Shown one piece after another: positions 13,648 through 22,887 of a stretch of DNA of 64,000 nucleotides; position 1 is the stretch's first letter, and the number at the start of each line of letters is the position of its first letter. The stretch covers positions 88,001 to 152,000 of the forward strand of contig NZ_AUBD01000010.1 of the NCBI RefSeq assembly GCF_000429065.1, written 5' to 3'. The position numbers and the translations under genes were made by a program. The stretch is from Silanimonas lenta DSM 16282 (GTDB taxonomy: Bacteria; Pseudomonadota; Gammaproteobacteria; Xanthomonadales; Xanthomonadaceae). Below the pieces are notes generated by a model, which was not told the DNA's origin, searched no databases, and saw only the letters and a list, made by a program, of their open reading frames with translations.

Positions 13648-16146
13648 GTGAAAACGCCGTCCCTGCTCTCCCTCGCCATCGCCAGCGCCCTCGCCTCGGG
13701 CCTGGCCCAGGCACAGTCCGCGCCGCCTGCGGAACCCGCCACCAGCGATGCCAAGACCCTCGACGCGATCATCGTCACCGGCACCCGCGTGGCCGGACGC
13801 TCGCGCAACGACACGCCCGCCCCGGTGGATGCCATTCCGGCCGCGCAGCTCGAACGCACCGGCGCGCCGGAGCTCAATCAGGCCCTGTCGGTGGCCCTGC
13901 CCTCCTTCAACTTCCCGCGCCCCGGCCTCGCCGACGGCACCGACACCATCCGTCCGGCGCAGCTGCGCGGCCTCGCCCCCGACCAGACCCTGGTGCTGGT
14001 GAACAGCAAGCGCCGCCACGCGGCCTCGCTGGTGAACGTGAATGGCACCGTGGGCCGCGGCTCGGCAGCCGTGGACCTCAATACCATCCCCACGGCCGCG
14101 GTGCGCACGGTGGAGGTGCTGCGCGACGGCGCCTCGGCGCAGTACGGCTCGGATGCCATCGCCGGCGTGATCAACGTGCTGCTGCGCGAGGCCGACAGCG
14201 GCGGCGGGCTGACCATCAGCCATGGCTGGCGCGATACCGAATACGAGACCCTCACCGGCACGCCGCCTGCCGGCGCCACCTGGTCGGCCCCGGCGCGCCT
14301 GAAGCGCTCGCGCAGCGATGGCGATACCACCACGGTATCGGCCTGGAAGGGCCTGAACCTCGCCGGGGCGGGATTCCTCACCCTCTCGGCCGAGATCAAG
14401 GACCAGGAACGCACCGAGCGCGGCGGCTGGGACTTCCGCCAGCAGTACCCGCTGCTGAACGGCAGCTTCGATCCGCGCGAGGCCACCTTCAACCGCTTCA
14501 GTGCCTGGTACGGCGAACCGGAACTGCGGCAGAAGACCCTGTTCGCCAATGCCGGCATCGATTTCGAGAGCGGCGCGCGCCTCTACGGCTGGGCGAGCTG
14601 GCAAGACCGCAACGCCACCTCGGCCGGCTTCTACCGCCCGGCCAACGACACCCGCAACATCCCCTCGATCTACCCCGATGGCTTCCTGCCACTGATCAAC
14701 CCGACGGTGATCGACAGCAGCGTGGCCGGCGGCATCAAGTGGCTGTGGGGCGAGTGGTCGATGGACAGCTCGCTGGTCTGGGGCAGGAACGAGATGGACT
14801 TCACCATCCGCAACAGCCTCAACCGCTCGATCGGCCCCAGCAGCCAGACCGTGTTCCGCGCCGGCGGCTTCGACTACAGCCAGCTGGTCTTCAATTTCGG
14901 TGGCACCCGCGCCTACCCCACCGAGCGCCTCGCCTCCGACCTCTACGTGGCCGCCGGCCTCGAGGCCCGCAGCGAGCGCTACCGCATCTTCGCCGGCGAG
15001 CCGGCCTCCTACGTGTTTGGCGGCGCCCTGCTGCCCAATGGCCAGCCGGCCCCGCCGGGCGCCCAGGTCTTCCCCGGCTTCCGCCCCAGCAACGAAGTGG
15101 ACGAATCGCGCGAGGCCGTGGGCCTGTACGTGGACCTGGAGGCCAACCTGAGCGAGCGGCTGCTCGGCTCCGCCGCCCTGCGCGGCGAGCACTACTCCGA
15201 CTTCGGCAGCAACCTCTCCGGCAAGCTGGCCCTGCGCTATGACTTCAGCGAGGCCTTCGCCCTGCGCGGCTCGCTGCAGAACGGCTTCCGCGCCCCCTCG
15301 CCGCAGCAGCAGTACTTCACCGCCACCTCCACCAACTTCATCAACGGCGTGCCCTTCGAGATCACCACCTTCCCGGCGACCAGCGCCGTGGCGGCGGCCC
15401 TGGGCGCGAAACCACTGGAGGCAGAGGAATCGGTGAACCTCTCGCTCGGCGCGGTGTTCACCTTCGGCGAGGCCACCCTGACCATCGACGCCTACCGCAT
15501 CGATGTCGACAACCGCATCGTGCTCTCCGAGAACCTGACGCAGGCCAGCGTGCGCAACTACCTCACCGCGCAGGGCTTCGTCGGCATCGGCGGCGGCCGC
15601 TTCTTCATCAACGGCGTGGACACCGAGACCACCGGCGTGGACGTGGTGTTCACCCTGCCCTGGGAAACCGGCGCCGGCCGCTTCGACCTCACCCTGCTCG
15701 GCAACTACAACCGCACCAAGGTCACTCGCACCCCGACGACGGCACCGATCACCAGCATCGACCCCACCATCCGCCTGTTCGACCGGGTGAACGTGCTGAC
15801 CTTCGAGAAAGGCTCGCCGAAGGACAAGATCGGCGCCCACCTGAACTGGACGCTCGACCGCTTCGCCGCCACCTTCCGCGCCACCCGCTACGGCGAGGTG
15901 CTGGCCCCGGGCACCACGCCGGCCAACGACTTCGTGCTGAGTCCGAAGGTGCTGATCGATCTCGAGGGCCGGGTGCGGCTGTGGGAGAGCATCGAACTCG
16001 CCGTGGGCGCGGAGAACCTCACCGACCGGTACCCCGACCCGCTGCCGCCCTTCCTCAACACCACCGGCGCCACGGCCTTCTCGAACTACTCGCCCTTCGG
16101 CCGTTCCGGACGCCTCGTCTACGGCCGCCTCGCCATCGACTTCTGA
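13648..16146 (+). CDS. TonB-dependent outer-membrane receptor
   Basis: Outer-membrane beta-barrel receptor that imports a ligand using TonB energy. The GTG at 13648 was chosen because the signal peptide [18 protein letters not shown] begins there, giving 832 residues; an ATG at 13585 would put 21 unrelated residues in front. A TonB-box-like segment (AIIVTGTRV, about 34) precedes the plug (about 50-165), which has [14 protein letters not shown] and [13 protein letters not shown]. The barrel ends in an aromatic-terminated strand (RLAIDF). The substrate is not identifiable, and no cobalamin riboswitch precedes it, so BtuB is unlikely. Its 3' end overlaps the convergent photolyase gene by 28 bp. 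Confidence 0.92.
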   Translation: MKTPSLLSLAIASALASGLAQAQSAPPAEPATSDAKTLDAIIVTGTRVAGRSRNDTPAPVDAIPAAQLERTGAPELNQALSVALPSFNFPRPGLADGTDTIRPAQLRGLAPDQTLVLVNSKRRHAASLVNVNGTVGRGSAAVDLNTIPTAAVRTVEVLRDGASAQYGSDAIAGVINVLLREADSGGGLTISHGWRDTEYETLTGTPPAGATWSAPARLKRSRSDGDTTTVSAWKGLNLAGAGFLTLSAEIKDQERTERGGWDFRQQYPLLNGSFDPREATFNRFSAWYGEPELRQKTLFANAGIDFESGARLYGWASWQDRNATSAGFYRPANDTRNIPSIYPDGFLPLINPTVIDSSVAGGIKWLWGEWSMDSSLVWGRNEMDFTIRNSLNRSIGPSSQTVFRAGGFDYSQLVFNFGGTRAYPTERLASDLYVAAGLEARSERYRIFAGEPASYVFGGALLPNGQPAPPGAQVFPGFRPSNEVDESREAVGLYVDLEANLSERLLGSAALRGEHYSDFGSNLSGKLALRYDFSEAFALRGSLQNGFRAPSPQQQYFTATSTNFINGVPFEITTFPATSAVAAALGAKPLEAEESVNLSLGAVFTFGEATLTIDAYRIDVDNRIVLSENLTQASVRNYLTAQGFVGIGGGRFFINGVDTETTGVDVVFTLPWETGAGRFDLTLLGNYNRTKVTRTPTTAPITSIDPTIRLFDRVNVLTFEKGSPKDKIGAHLNWTLDRFAATFRATRYGEVLAPGTTPANDFVLSPKVLIDLEGRVRLWESIELAVGAENLTDRYPDPLPPFLNTTGATAFSNYSPFGRSGRLVYGRLAIDF

Positions 16147-17753
16147 TCCCGGCCTGCCGCAGAGGCGGCGGGCGCGGCGAACAGTTCGCCCTGCGCTGGC
16201 ACCGGCGCGGGGCGTTTTTTCGCCGCCTCGTCGCGCAGGCGCGGACGTGCCTGGCGCAGCCGGCTGCCATGCTTCGCCAGCACGGCGCGGGCCTCTTCGC
16301 GCATGCCGGGGTGCTCGCGCCACCAGGCGGTGAGCCGCGCCTTGGCCTCGCGCGCGGCCTGCTCGTGGTCGCGCAGCGGCCCGGGGTAGTCGCGTCCCAG
16401 CACCAGGCCGTGCTTCGCAAGCTGCGCCGGCGGCAGTTTCCAGGGCATGTGTATCCAGGGCGCCGGCAGCGCGGCCAGCTCGGGCACCCAGCGACGCACG
16501 AAGCAGCCCTCGGGATCCTGGTCCAGGCCCTGCTTCACCGGGTTGTAGATGCGCGGCACGTTGATGCCGGTGACGCCGGCCTGCATCTGCACCTGCGGCC
16601 AGTGGATGCCGGGCTCGTAATCGCTGAAGCAGCGGGCAAGATGCAGGCCGGGCTCGCGCCAGTGCAGCCAGAGGTGGTAGCCGGCCACGGCCATCAGCAT
16701 CGCCCGCATGCGGAAGTTGATCCAGCCGGTGGCAAGGAGCCGGCGCATGCAGGCATCGACGAAGGGCCAGCCGGTGGTGCCACTGCGCCAGGCCTCGAAG
16801 GCCGCGCGGTCGAACTGGCCTTCGCGCAGGCCGTCGAAACCGCGGTGGGTGTTGCGGAACTCGATCGCCGGCTCGCTCTCCAGCTTCTGCATGAAATGCC
16901 CCTGCCAGTGCAGGCGCGACTCGAAGCTGCGCAGGGCGCGCGCCGGCGTGGCCGCGCCGGCCGCCGCCGCGGCGCGGGTGGCGGACAGCGCCTCGCGGAT
17001 CGACAGGCTGCCGGTGGCGAAATGCACCGAGAGCCGCGAGCAGGCCTTCGTCGCGCTCAAAGGGCTGCTCATGCCACGCACGTAGTCCGCGCCGCGGCCA
17101 TCGAGGAAGCTCGCCAGCAGGCGAAGCGCCGAGGCCCTGCCGCCGGGCTGGCGGCCGGGGCAGGGATCCTCGGGCAGGCCGAGCTCGCGCGCGGCAGGCA
17201 GGGCCTCGCAGCGGCGCTCCGCCAGCCAAGCCGAGGCTTCGCCCTCGCGCGGGGGCGGCAGGGGCGGGCGAAGCGCGGCAGGCGCCGGAAGCGGAGCAGC
17301 GCCATTGTGCCGCTCCCAGCGCGGCAGCCAGTCGCTGCGGCGGGCCAGCCGGCGCACCGTGCTGCCGTTCGGATGCTCGATGAAGGGAATGCCCTGCGCC
17401 CTCGCCCAGGCGGCCACGGCCCGGTCGCGGGCGAAGGTCCAGGCATTGCCGGTTTCCTCGTGGGCGTGCAGCTCGGCGATGCCATGGGCGCGGCGCAGGG
17501 CCTCGAACACCGCCACCGCCTCGCCGGTGAATACCCCGAGGGGCGCCCCGAGGCCGGCCAGCTCGCCCCGCAGTTCCTCGAGCGCCTCGCGGATCACCGC
17601 CCACTGCCGGCCGCTGGCATCCGGCTGCTGCCAGAGCCCCGGCTCGACGAGGTAGACCGGCAGCAGCGGACGGCCGCTGGCCGCCGCCGCGCGCAGGGGC
17701 GCGTGGTCGGCGATGCGCAGGTCGCGCTTGAACCAGACGAGGGCGTGGGCCAT
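16119..17753 (-). CDS. Cryptochrome/DNA photolyase family protein (FAD-dependent)
   Basis: FAD-binding photolyase/cryptochrome-family flavoprotein; photolyases repair UV pyrimidine dimers using blue light. The ATG at 17753 gives [17 protein letters not shown], the usual N-terminal Rossmann start, and 544 residues. The N-terminal photolyase domain (about 1-140) is followed by the FAD-binding helical domain with [24 protein letters not shown], and [25 protein letters not shown]. Length exceeds classical CPD photolyases (about 470) because of a C-terminal basic tail (about 480-544). Whether it is a CPD enzyme or a cryptochrome-like variant is unresolved. Confidence 0.87.
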   Translation of the reverse strand: MAHALVWFKRDLRIADHAPLRAAAASGRPLLPVYLVEPGLWQQPDASGRQWAVIREALEELRGELAGLGAPLGVFTGEAVAVFEALRRAHGIAELHAHEETGNAWTFARDRAVAAWARAQGIPFIEHPNGSTVRRLARRSDWLPRWERHNGAAPLPAPAALRPPLPPPREGEASAWLAERRCEALPAARELGLPEDPCPGRQPGGRASALRLLASFLDGRGADYVRGMSSPLSATKACSRLSVHFATGSLSIREALSATRAAAAAGAATPARALRSFESRLHWQGHFMQKLESEPAIEFRNTHRGFDGLREGQFDRAAFEAWRSGTTGWPFVDACMRRLLATGWINFRMRAMLMAVAGYHLWLHWREPGLHLARCFSDYEPGIHWPQVQMQAGVTGINVPRIYNPVKQGLDQDPEGCFVRRWVPELAALPAPWIHMPWKLPPAQLAKHGLVLGRDYPGPLRDHEQAAREAKARLTAWWREHPGMREEARAVLAKHGSRLRQARPRLRDEAAKKRPAPVPAQGELFAAPAASAAGRDQKSMARRP

Positions 17754-17905
17754 GCGTGGATGCTGCCCCGCCGCCCGCGGCGGGTGGGTGAAACGCGGAA
17801 GGCGCGCACCACGGCATGGCCCCGGGCCGCCCCCGACCTCCGGCACGGGGCGGAGGCGCGCCCGGCAGCTACTCTCAGGGCATCCGCCTCAAGGGGATCT
17901 TCCGC

Positions 17906-20900
17906 ATGCGCCATGCCCGCCTCGCCCTCGCCACGGCCCTCGCCCTCGCGTTCTCCAGCGCCCATGCCGCCGAGGCGGCGAAGTGGGACGTGAACGGGAA
18001 GCACGGCCCGACCAGGACCGTGCGCTTCTCCACCGACGAAGGCACCTGGCTGGATCTCGACGTGTCGCCGGACGGTCACCACATCGTGTTCTCCCTGCTC
18101 GGCGACCTCTACCGCCTGCCGATCGGCGGCGGTCGCGCCGAACGCCTCACCTCGGGGCCGGCCTGGGACGTGCAGCCGCGCTATTCGCCCGATGGCGCGG
18201 AGATCGCCTTCACCTCCGACCGCGATGGCGGCAACAACCTCTGGCGCATGCGGGCCGATGGCACGAACCCGGTGCAGGTCACCCGGGAGCGCTTCCGCCT
18301 GCTCAACAACCCGGCCTGGACCCCGGACGGGCAGTACCTCGTGGGCCGCAAGCATTTCACCGGCCTGCGTTCTCTGGGCGCGGGCGAGCTCTGGCTCTAC
18401 CACCGCGACGGCGGCGAGGGCCTGCAGCTCACCAAACAGAAGAACGACCAGCAGGACCTCGGCGAACCCGCGGTCTCGCCGGATGGCCGCTACGTCTATT
18501 TCAGCGAGGACGTGAGTCCGGGCCCGAGCTTCCAGTACAACAAGAACCCGCACGGTCTGATCTACGCCATCAAGCGCCTCGACCGCGAGACCGGCGCCAT
18601 CGAGACCCTGGTGGCCAGCGCCGGCGGCGCGGTGCGGCCGCAGCCTTCGCCGGATGGCAGGACCCTGGCCTTCGTCAAGCGCCTGCGCGAGAAGAGCGTG
18701 CTGCATCTGCTCGACCTCGAGAGCGGCATCGTGCGCCCGCTCTGGGACGGCCTCGAGCGCGACCAGCAGGAGGGCTGGGCGATCTTCGGCCCCTACGCCA
18801 ACTTCGACTGGACGCCGGATGGCCGCGCCCTCGTGGTCTGGGGCCGGGAGGGCAGGTTCTGGCGCGTCGATGCCGTAAGCGGCGAGGCCACCAACATCCC
18901 CTTCGAGGCCGAGGTGGAACTGCAGGTGACGGAAGCACCGCGGCAGCAGAAGGTGCTGCCGCAGGGCGAGTTCACCCCGCGCATGGTGCGCGACGTGGCC
19001 ACCTCGCCGGACGGGCGGCGGGTGCTCTTCCATGCCGTGGGCCGGCTCTGGCTCAAGGAGGGCGAAGGCCGGCCGCGCGCCCTGACGGCGGCCGAGGACC
19101 GCTTCGAGTACCAGCCGGCCTTCTCGCCGGATGGCCGGCGGGTGCTCTTCACCACCTGGAACGACGAGCGCCGCGGCCAGGTGGTGGAACGCGAGCTGGC
19201 CAGCGGCCGCGAGCGGGTGCTGAGCAGCGAACCCGGTGTCTACGCCTCGCCGCGCTATTCCCCGGATGGACGCCGCATCGTCTTCACCAAGGACGGCGGC
19301 CATGCCCTGATCGGCGGCGCCTACGACCGCGACGCCGGCGTCTACCTGCTGGAGCCGGGCAGCGCCCCGCGGCGCATCGCCGAGCGCGGCCGCGACCCGC
19401 AGTTCAGCGCCGATGGCGAGCGGGTGCTGTTCCTCACCGGCGGCGGCATCGCAAAGAAGCTGATGTCGGTCGGCCTGCACGGCGAACAGCCGCGCGAGCT
19501 GCTCGACCTCAAGTACGTGAATGCCGTGGCGCTCTCGCCGGATGGCCGGCACGTGGCCTTCACCGAGCTGTTCAATGCCTACGTGGCGCCGCTGCCGGCC
19601 ACCGGCGGCAGCATCGCCCTGTCGAAGGACACCAGGGCGATTCCGGTCACCGCCCTCACCACCCGGGTGGGCGCCGAACTGCACTGGTCGGATGCCCGCA
19701 CCCTGCACTGGGTGGAAGGCGATCGCTACGTGAGCCGCCGGCTGGAGGCCGGGAACGACGACGGCGGCCGGCCGCTGGGTTTGAGCGTCCCGGTGGACAC
19801 GCCGAGCGATACCGTGGCCTTCGTCGGCGGCCGGATCATCACCATGCGCGAGGCCGAGACCACCCAGGAAGTGATCGAGGACGGCGTGCTGCTGGTGCGC
19901 GGCGACCGCATCGCCGCCGTGGGCCGGCGCGGCGAGGTGGCCGTGCCGGCCGGAGCGCGGGTGGTGGACGTGGCCGGCAAGACCCTGCTGCCCGGCTTCA
20001 TCGACGCCCACGCCCACGCCAACCACTTCTTCGACGGCGCCATCCCGCAGGCCAACTGGGCCTACTACGCCAACCTCGCCTTCGGCATCACCACGATGTT
20101 CGACCCTTCCGCCAACACCCCCACGGTGTTCTCGCAGGCGGAACTGGTGCAGGCCGGGCGGATGGTGGGCCCGCGGGTGTTCTCCACCGGCACCATCCTG
20201 TACGGCGCCGACGGCGACTTCAAGGCCGTGGTGAACTCGCTGGACGACGCCCGCGCCCACCTGCAGCGCCTGAAGGCGAACGGCGCCTTCGCGGTGAAAA
20301 GCTACAACCAGCCGCGCCGCGACCAGCGCCAGCAGATCAACCAGGCGGCGCGCGAGCTGGGGATGATGACGGTGGAGGAAGGCGGCAGCACCCTGCAGCA
20401 CAACCTCACCATGATCGTGGACGGCAGCAGCAACATCGAGCACAACCTGCCGGTGGCGCCGCTGCGCCGTGATGTGATCGAGCTGTGGCGGCAGACCGAC
20501 GTGCGCAACACGCCCACCCTGGTGGTCACCTTCGGCGGCCTCTCCGGCGAGTACTGGTGGTATGCCCGCGAGCGGGTCTGGGAGAACGAGCGCCTGCTGC
20601 GCTTCTTCCCGCGCAGCACCCTGGATGCCCGCGCCATCCGCCGCGAGACCGGGCCGGACTGGGACTACTGGCACCTCACCGTGGCCGAGTCGCTGAAGCG
20701 GCTGCGCGATGCCGGCGTGGGCGTGCAGGTGGGCGGCCACGGCCAGCTGCAGGGCCTGGCTCCGCACTGGGAGATGTGGATGCTGGCCCAGGGGGGCTTC
20801 ACGCCCTTCGAGGCCCTGCGTGCCTTCACCATCGACGGCGCCGACCACCTCGGCTTCCGCCAGGACCTGGGCTCGCTGGAAGTGGGCAAGAAGGCCGATC

Positions 20901-21163
20901 TCGTGGTGCTCGAGGGCAATCCGCTCGAGGACCTGCGCGCCAGCGCGAACACGGCGCTGGTGATGGTGAATGGCCGCCTGTTCGATGCCAGCACCATGGC
21001 CGAGATCGGCGGCCGGCAGCGGCCGGCGCCGGTCTTCCACTGGCAGCGCCAGCCCACCGGACTCAGCGCGGCCGCAGCCTGGGGCCCTACCGCTCCCTGC
21101 CACTGCCCGAAGGGCCACCGCGTGCCGATGCCCTGGGAGTACGGCGGCGCCTGGACGCGCTAG
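17906..21163 (+). CDS. Exported beta-propeller/amidohydrolase fusion protein
   Basis: A 1085-residue exported protein. A signal peptide (about 1-22, ending AHAAE) is followed by a WD40/TolB-like propeller (about 35-600) with at least eight SPDG/TPDG blade motifs such as YSPDGAEIAFTSDRDGG. A C-terminal amidohydrolase domain (about 640-1050) carries the metal-binding LPGFIDAHAHANHF (HxH), a candidate lysine in FAVKSYNQP, downstream His residues in VGGHGQLQG, and DGADHLGF. The ATG follows a good Shine-Dalgarno (AAGGGGA, 17891-17897). Such proteins are annotated as peptidase-like hydrolases; the substrate is unknown. It precedes two periplasmic binding proteins by 9 bp. Confidence 0.88.
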   Translation: MRHARLALATALALAFSSAHAAEAAKWDVNGKHGPTRTVRFSTDEGTWLDLDVSPDGHHIVFSLLGDLYRLPIGGGRAERLTSGPAWDVQPRYSPDGAEIAFTSDRDGGNNLWRMRADGTNPVQVTRERFRLLNNPAWTPDGQYLVGRKHFTGLRSLGAGELWLYHRDGGEGLQLTKQKNDQQDLGEPAVSPDGRYVYFSEDVSPGPSFQYNKNPHGLIYAIKRLDRETGAIETLVASAGGAVRPQPSPDGRTLAFVKRLREKSVLHLLDLESGIVRPLWDGLERDQQEGWAIFGPYANFDWTPDGRALVVWGREGRFWRVDAVSGEATNIPFEAEVELQVTEAPRQQKVLPQGEFTPRMVRDVATSPDGRRVLFHAVGRLWLKEGEGRPRALTAAEDRFEYQPAFSPDGRRVLFTTWNDERRGQVVERELASGRERVLSSEPGVYASPRYSPDGRRIVFTKDGGHALIGGAYDRDAGVYLLEPGSAPRRIAERGRDPQFSADGERVLFLTGGGIAKKLMSVGLHGEQPRELLDLKYVNAVALSPDGRHVAFTELFNAYVAPLPATGGSIALSKDTRAIPVTALTTRVGAELHWSDARTLHWVEGDRYVSRRLEAGNDDGGRPLGLSVPVDTPSDTVAFVGGRIITMREAETTQEVIEDGVLLVRGDRIAAVGRRGEVAVPAGARVVDVAGKTLLPGFIDAHAHANHFFDGAIPQANWAYYANLAFGITTMFDPSANTPTVFSQAELVQAGRMVGPRVFSTGTILYGADGDFKAVVNSLDDARAHLQRLKANGAFAVKSYNQPRRDQRQQINQAARELGMMTVEEGGSTLQHNLTMIVDGSSNIEHNLPVAPLRRDVIELWRQTDVRNTPTLVVTFGGLSGEYWWYARERVWENERLLRFFPRSTLDARAIRRETGPDWDYWHLTVAESLKRLRDAGVGVQVGGHGQLQGLAPHWEMWMLAQGGFTPFEALRAFTIDGADHLGFRQDLGSLEVGKKADLVVLEGNPLEDLRASANTALVMVNGRLFDASTMAEIGGRQRPAPVFHWQRQPTGLSAAAAWGPTAPCHCPKGHRVPMPWEYGGAWTR

Positions 21164-21172
21164 GCTGGGGGC

Positions 21173-21991
21173 ATGCGCCCGGGCCTCTCCGCCGCCGTCC
21201 TCCTCGCCGCCCTGCTGGGCGGCATGGCCTCGGCCTCCCCGGCGCCGGCCACTCCCGCCGTCCTCGTCCACCTCTGCTACGAGAACAGCGAGATCGCGCC
21301 ATGGCGCTTCCGTGACCGCAGTGGGCTCAATTTCCTGATGCTGGAGGCGGTGGCCCGCGAGAGCAACGTGCGCTTCGTCTACCACGCCCGGCCCTGGCGG
21401 CGCTGCCAGGACGACCTGCGCGCCGGGCGCGTGGATGGGGCCTTCGGCATGAGCTACACCCCGGAGCGGGCCAGCTTCGCCGTCTACCCCGGCGGCATCC
21501 ACCCGGATCCGGCGCGGCGCATGTTCGAAGGCGGCTACGTGCTGGTGCGGCGTGCCGGAACCCCGGTGCACCTCGAGGGCGGACGCATCCGCGGCCTGTC
21601 CGGCCCGATCGGCGCCGAACCCTCGCACTCCATCGCCCTCGATCTCGCACGCGCCGGCTACGAGGTGGACGACGGCTCGCCCGGACCCGAGGCCCTGCTG
21701 CGCAAGCTGAAGGCCGGCCGCCTCGGCGCCGCCGCCGTGGGCACCGACCAGGCGCACAATCTGCGGCGCGACGATCCCGCGCTGTTCGACGGCCTCGAGG
21801 TGCTGCCGGTGCCGCTGGTGGAGAAGCCCTACTTCCTGGTGTTCTCGCGGCCTTTCGTGCGCAGCCGCCCCGTTCTGGCCGAACGTCTGTGGGAAGCCAT
21901 CGCCACCGTGCGCGAAAGCCCCGGCTACCAGGCTGCGCTGGCCGAGGCCCGTGGCCGGCAGGCCCCTGCCAGCGCCGAGCCGCGGCCATGA
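21173..21991 (+). CDS. Periplasmic solute-binding-like protein, first of tandem pair
   Basis: A 272-residue protein with a signal peptide (about 1-22, ending MASASPA) and the fold pattern of extracellular solute-binding protein family 3: an N-terminal CYENSEIAPWRF ligand-pocket strand, the helix LNFLMLEAVARESNV, then RPWRRCQDDLRAGRVDGAFGMSYTPER. A TAGGCT that overlaps the previous stop codon lies 6 nt before the ATG; no Shine-Dalgarno of normal spacing is seen. It overlaps the next gene by 4 bp (ATGA). No permease or ATPase is nearby, so it may act as a sensor or scavenger rather than in a classical ABC importer. Confidence 0.8.
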   Translation: MRPGLSAAVLLAALLGGMASASPAPATPAVLVHLCYENSEIAPWRFRDRSGLNFLMLEAVARESNVRFVYHARPWRRCQDDLRAGRVDGAFGMSYTPERASFAVYPGGIHPDPARRMFEGGYVLVRRAGTPVHLEGGRIRGLSGPIGAEPSHSIALDLARAGYEVDDGSPGPEALLRKLKAGRLGAAAVGTDQAHNLRRDDPALFDGLEVLPVPLVEKPYFLVFSRPFVRSRPVLAERLWEAIATVRESPGYQAALAEARGRQAPASAEPRP

Positions 21992-22806
21992 CCCGCCTGC
22001 TCCTGCTGCTCGCCCTGCTCCTGCCCGCCCTGCCGTCCGGCCTGGCCTCGCAGCCCGCCCGCGGCACGGCCTCCGGAGCCGAACCACGGCTGCTGCGCTT
22101 CTGCTTCGAGGAAACCCCGGCACCCCCCTGGCGCACCCGGCAGCAGGTGGGCCTGTACTTCGAGCTCCTGCGCGAGGCGGCGCGCCGCCTCGACCTCGCC
22201 TTCGTCTTCGAACCCCAGCCCTGGCCCTTCTGCCTCGCCGAGGTCGAGGCCGGGCGCATGCATGGGGCCTTCGCCGTGGCCTGGAGCCCGGAGCGCCGGC
22301 GCATCTTCGCCTTCCCCGAGTATGCGCCGGCAGTGCCCGCCGACATCCTGCGCACCGACGACATCCTGCTCATCCGCCGCCGCGGCAGCGAAGTGCGGGT
22401 GGTGGACGGCCGCCTGCTCGGCACGGCCAGGCCGGTCGGCGTGCTGCCGGGCTATGCCATCGCCGATGACCTGCAGCGCCTCGGCTGGCCGGTGGAGACC
22501 GCTTCCCGCGACCACGTGGTGCAGCTCTCCCGGCTCGTCGCCGGGGAGGTCGATGCCGTGGCCCTGAGCGCCTTCCGCTGGAAGCAGCTGCAGGCCGTGG
22601 GCGGCCCGGCCCTGGCCCGGCTGGAGGCCCTGCCCGAACCCATCCTCACCAAGCATTACTTCCTCGGCCTCTCCAGGGCCTTCGCCGAAGCGCATCCCAA
22701 GCTCGCCCGGCGCATCTGGGCCGCCGTGCGCGAGGTGCGCGATGGCGAGGACTACCGCCGGCGCGAGGCCGCGGCCCTCGCCGAGGCCCTCGCCCCCCGC
22801 CCCTGA
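21988..22806 (+). CDS. Periplasmic solute-binding-like protein, second of tandem pair
   Basis: Paralogue of the gene before it, with exactly the same length (272 residues) and the same motif order: CFEETPAPPWRT, LYFELLREAARRLDLAFVF, QPWPFCLAEVEAGRMHGAFAVAWSPER, and a C-terminal TKHYFLGLSRAFAEAHP. A signal peptide occupies about residues 1-20. Its start codon overlaps the upstream stop (ATGA), so translation is coupled. Divergence between the two copies suggests an old tandem duplication and perhaps different ligands. No transporter membrane subunits lie nearby. Confidence 0.8.
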   Translation: MTRLLLLLALLLPALPSGLASQPARGTASGAEPRLLRFCFEETPAPPWRTRQQVGLYFELLREAARRLDLAFVFEPQPWPFCLAEVEAGRMHGAFAVAWSPERRRIFAFPEYAPAVPADILRTDDILLIRRRGSEVRVVDGRLLGTARPVGVLPGYAIADDLQRLGWPVETASRDHVVQLSRLVAGEVDAVALSAFRWKQLQAVGGPALARLEALPEPILTKHYFLGLSRAFAEAHPKLARRIWAAVREVRDGEDYRRREAAALAEALAPRP

Positions 22807-22887
22807 GGGCCGCCCGCAAGCACGAAGCCGCCTGCAACGCCAGCCTGTGCGCCGCCGCCCGGGGCGGAGAGAATCGGGGGCCGTTCC

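Noticed and set aside
13648..16146. TonB receptor as a cobalamin receptor (BtuB), suggested by the nearby B12 riboswitches
   Set aside because: Its leader has no cobalamin aptamer landmarks and the protein shows only general receptor motifs.
17764..17785. GC-rich hairpin CCCGCCGC/GCGGCGGG near the photolyase start
   Set aside because: It lies upstream of both divergent genes, has a 2 nt loop and no T-run, and such palindromes are expected by chance at this GC content.
13555..17817. A minus-strand open frame of about 1,420 codons across the TonB receptor and photolyase genes
   Set aside because: It runs antisense to a clear receptor gene, has no domain motifs, and its composition (Ala/Gly/Arg/Val) is that of a GC-rich shadow frame.
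17594..22123. A minus-strand open frame of about 1,500 codons opposite the amidohydrolase and binding protein genes
   Set aside because: It covers three well-supported genes on the plus strand and shows no recognisable domains, only high-GC shadow composition.
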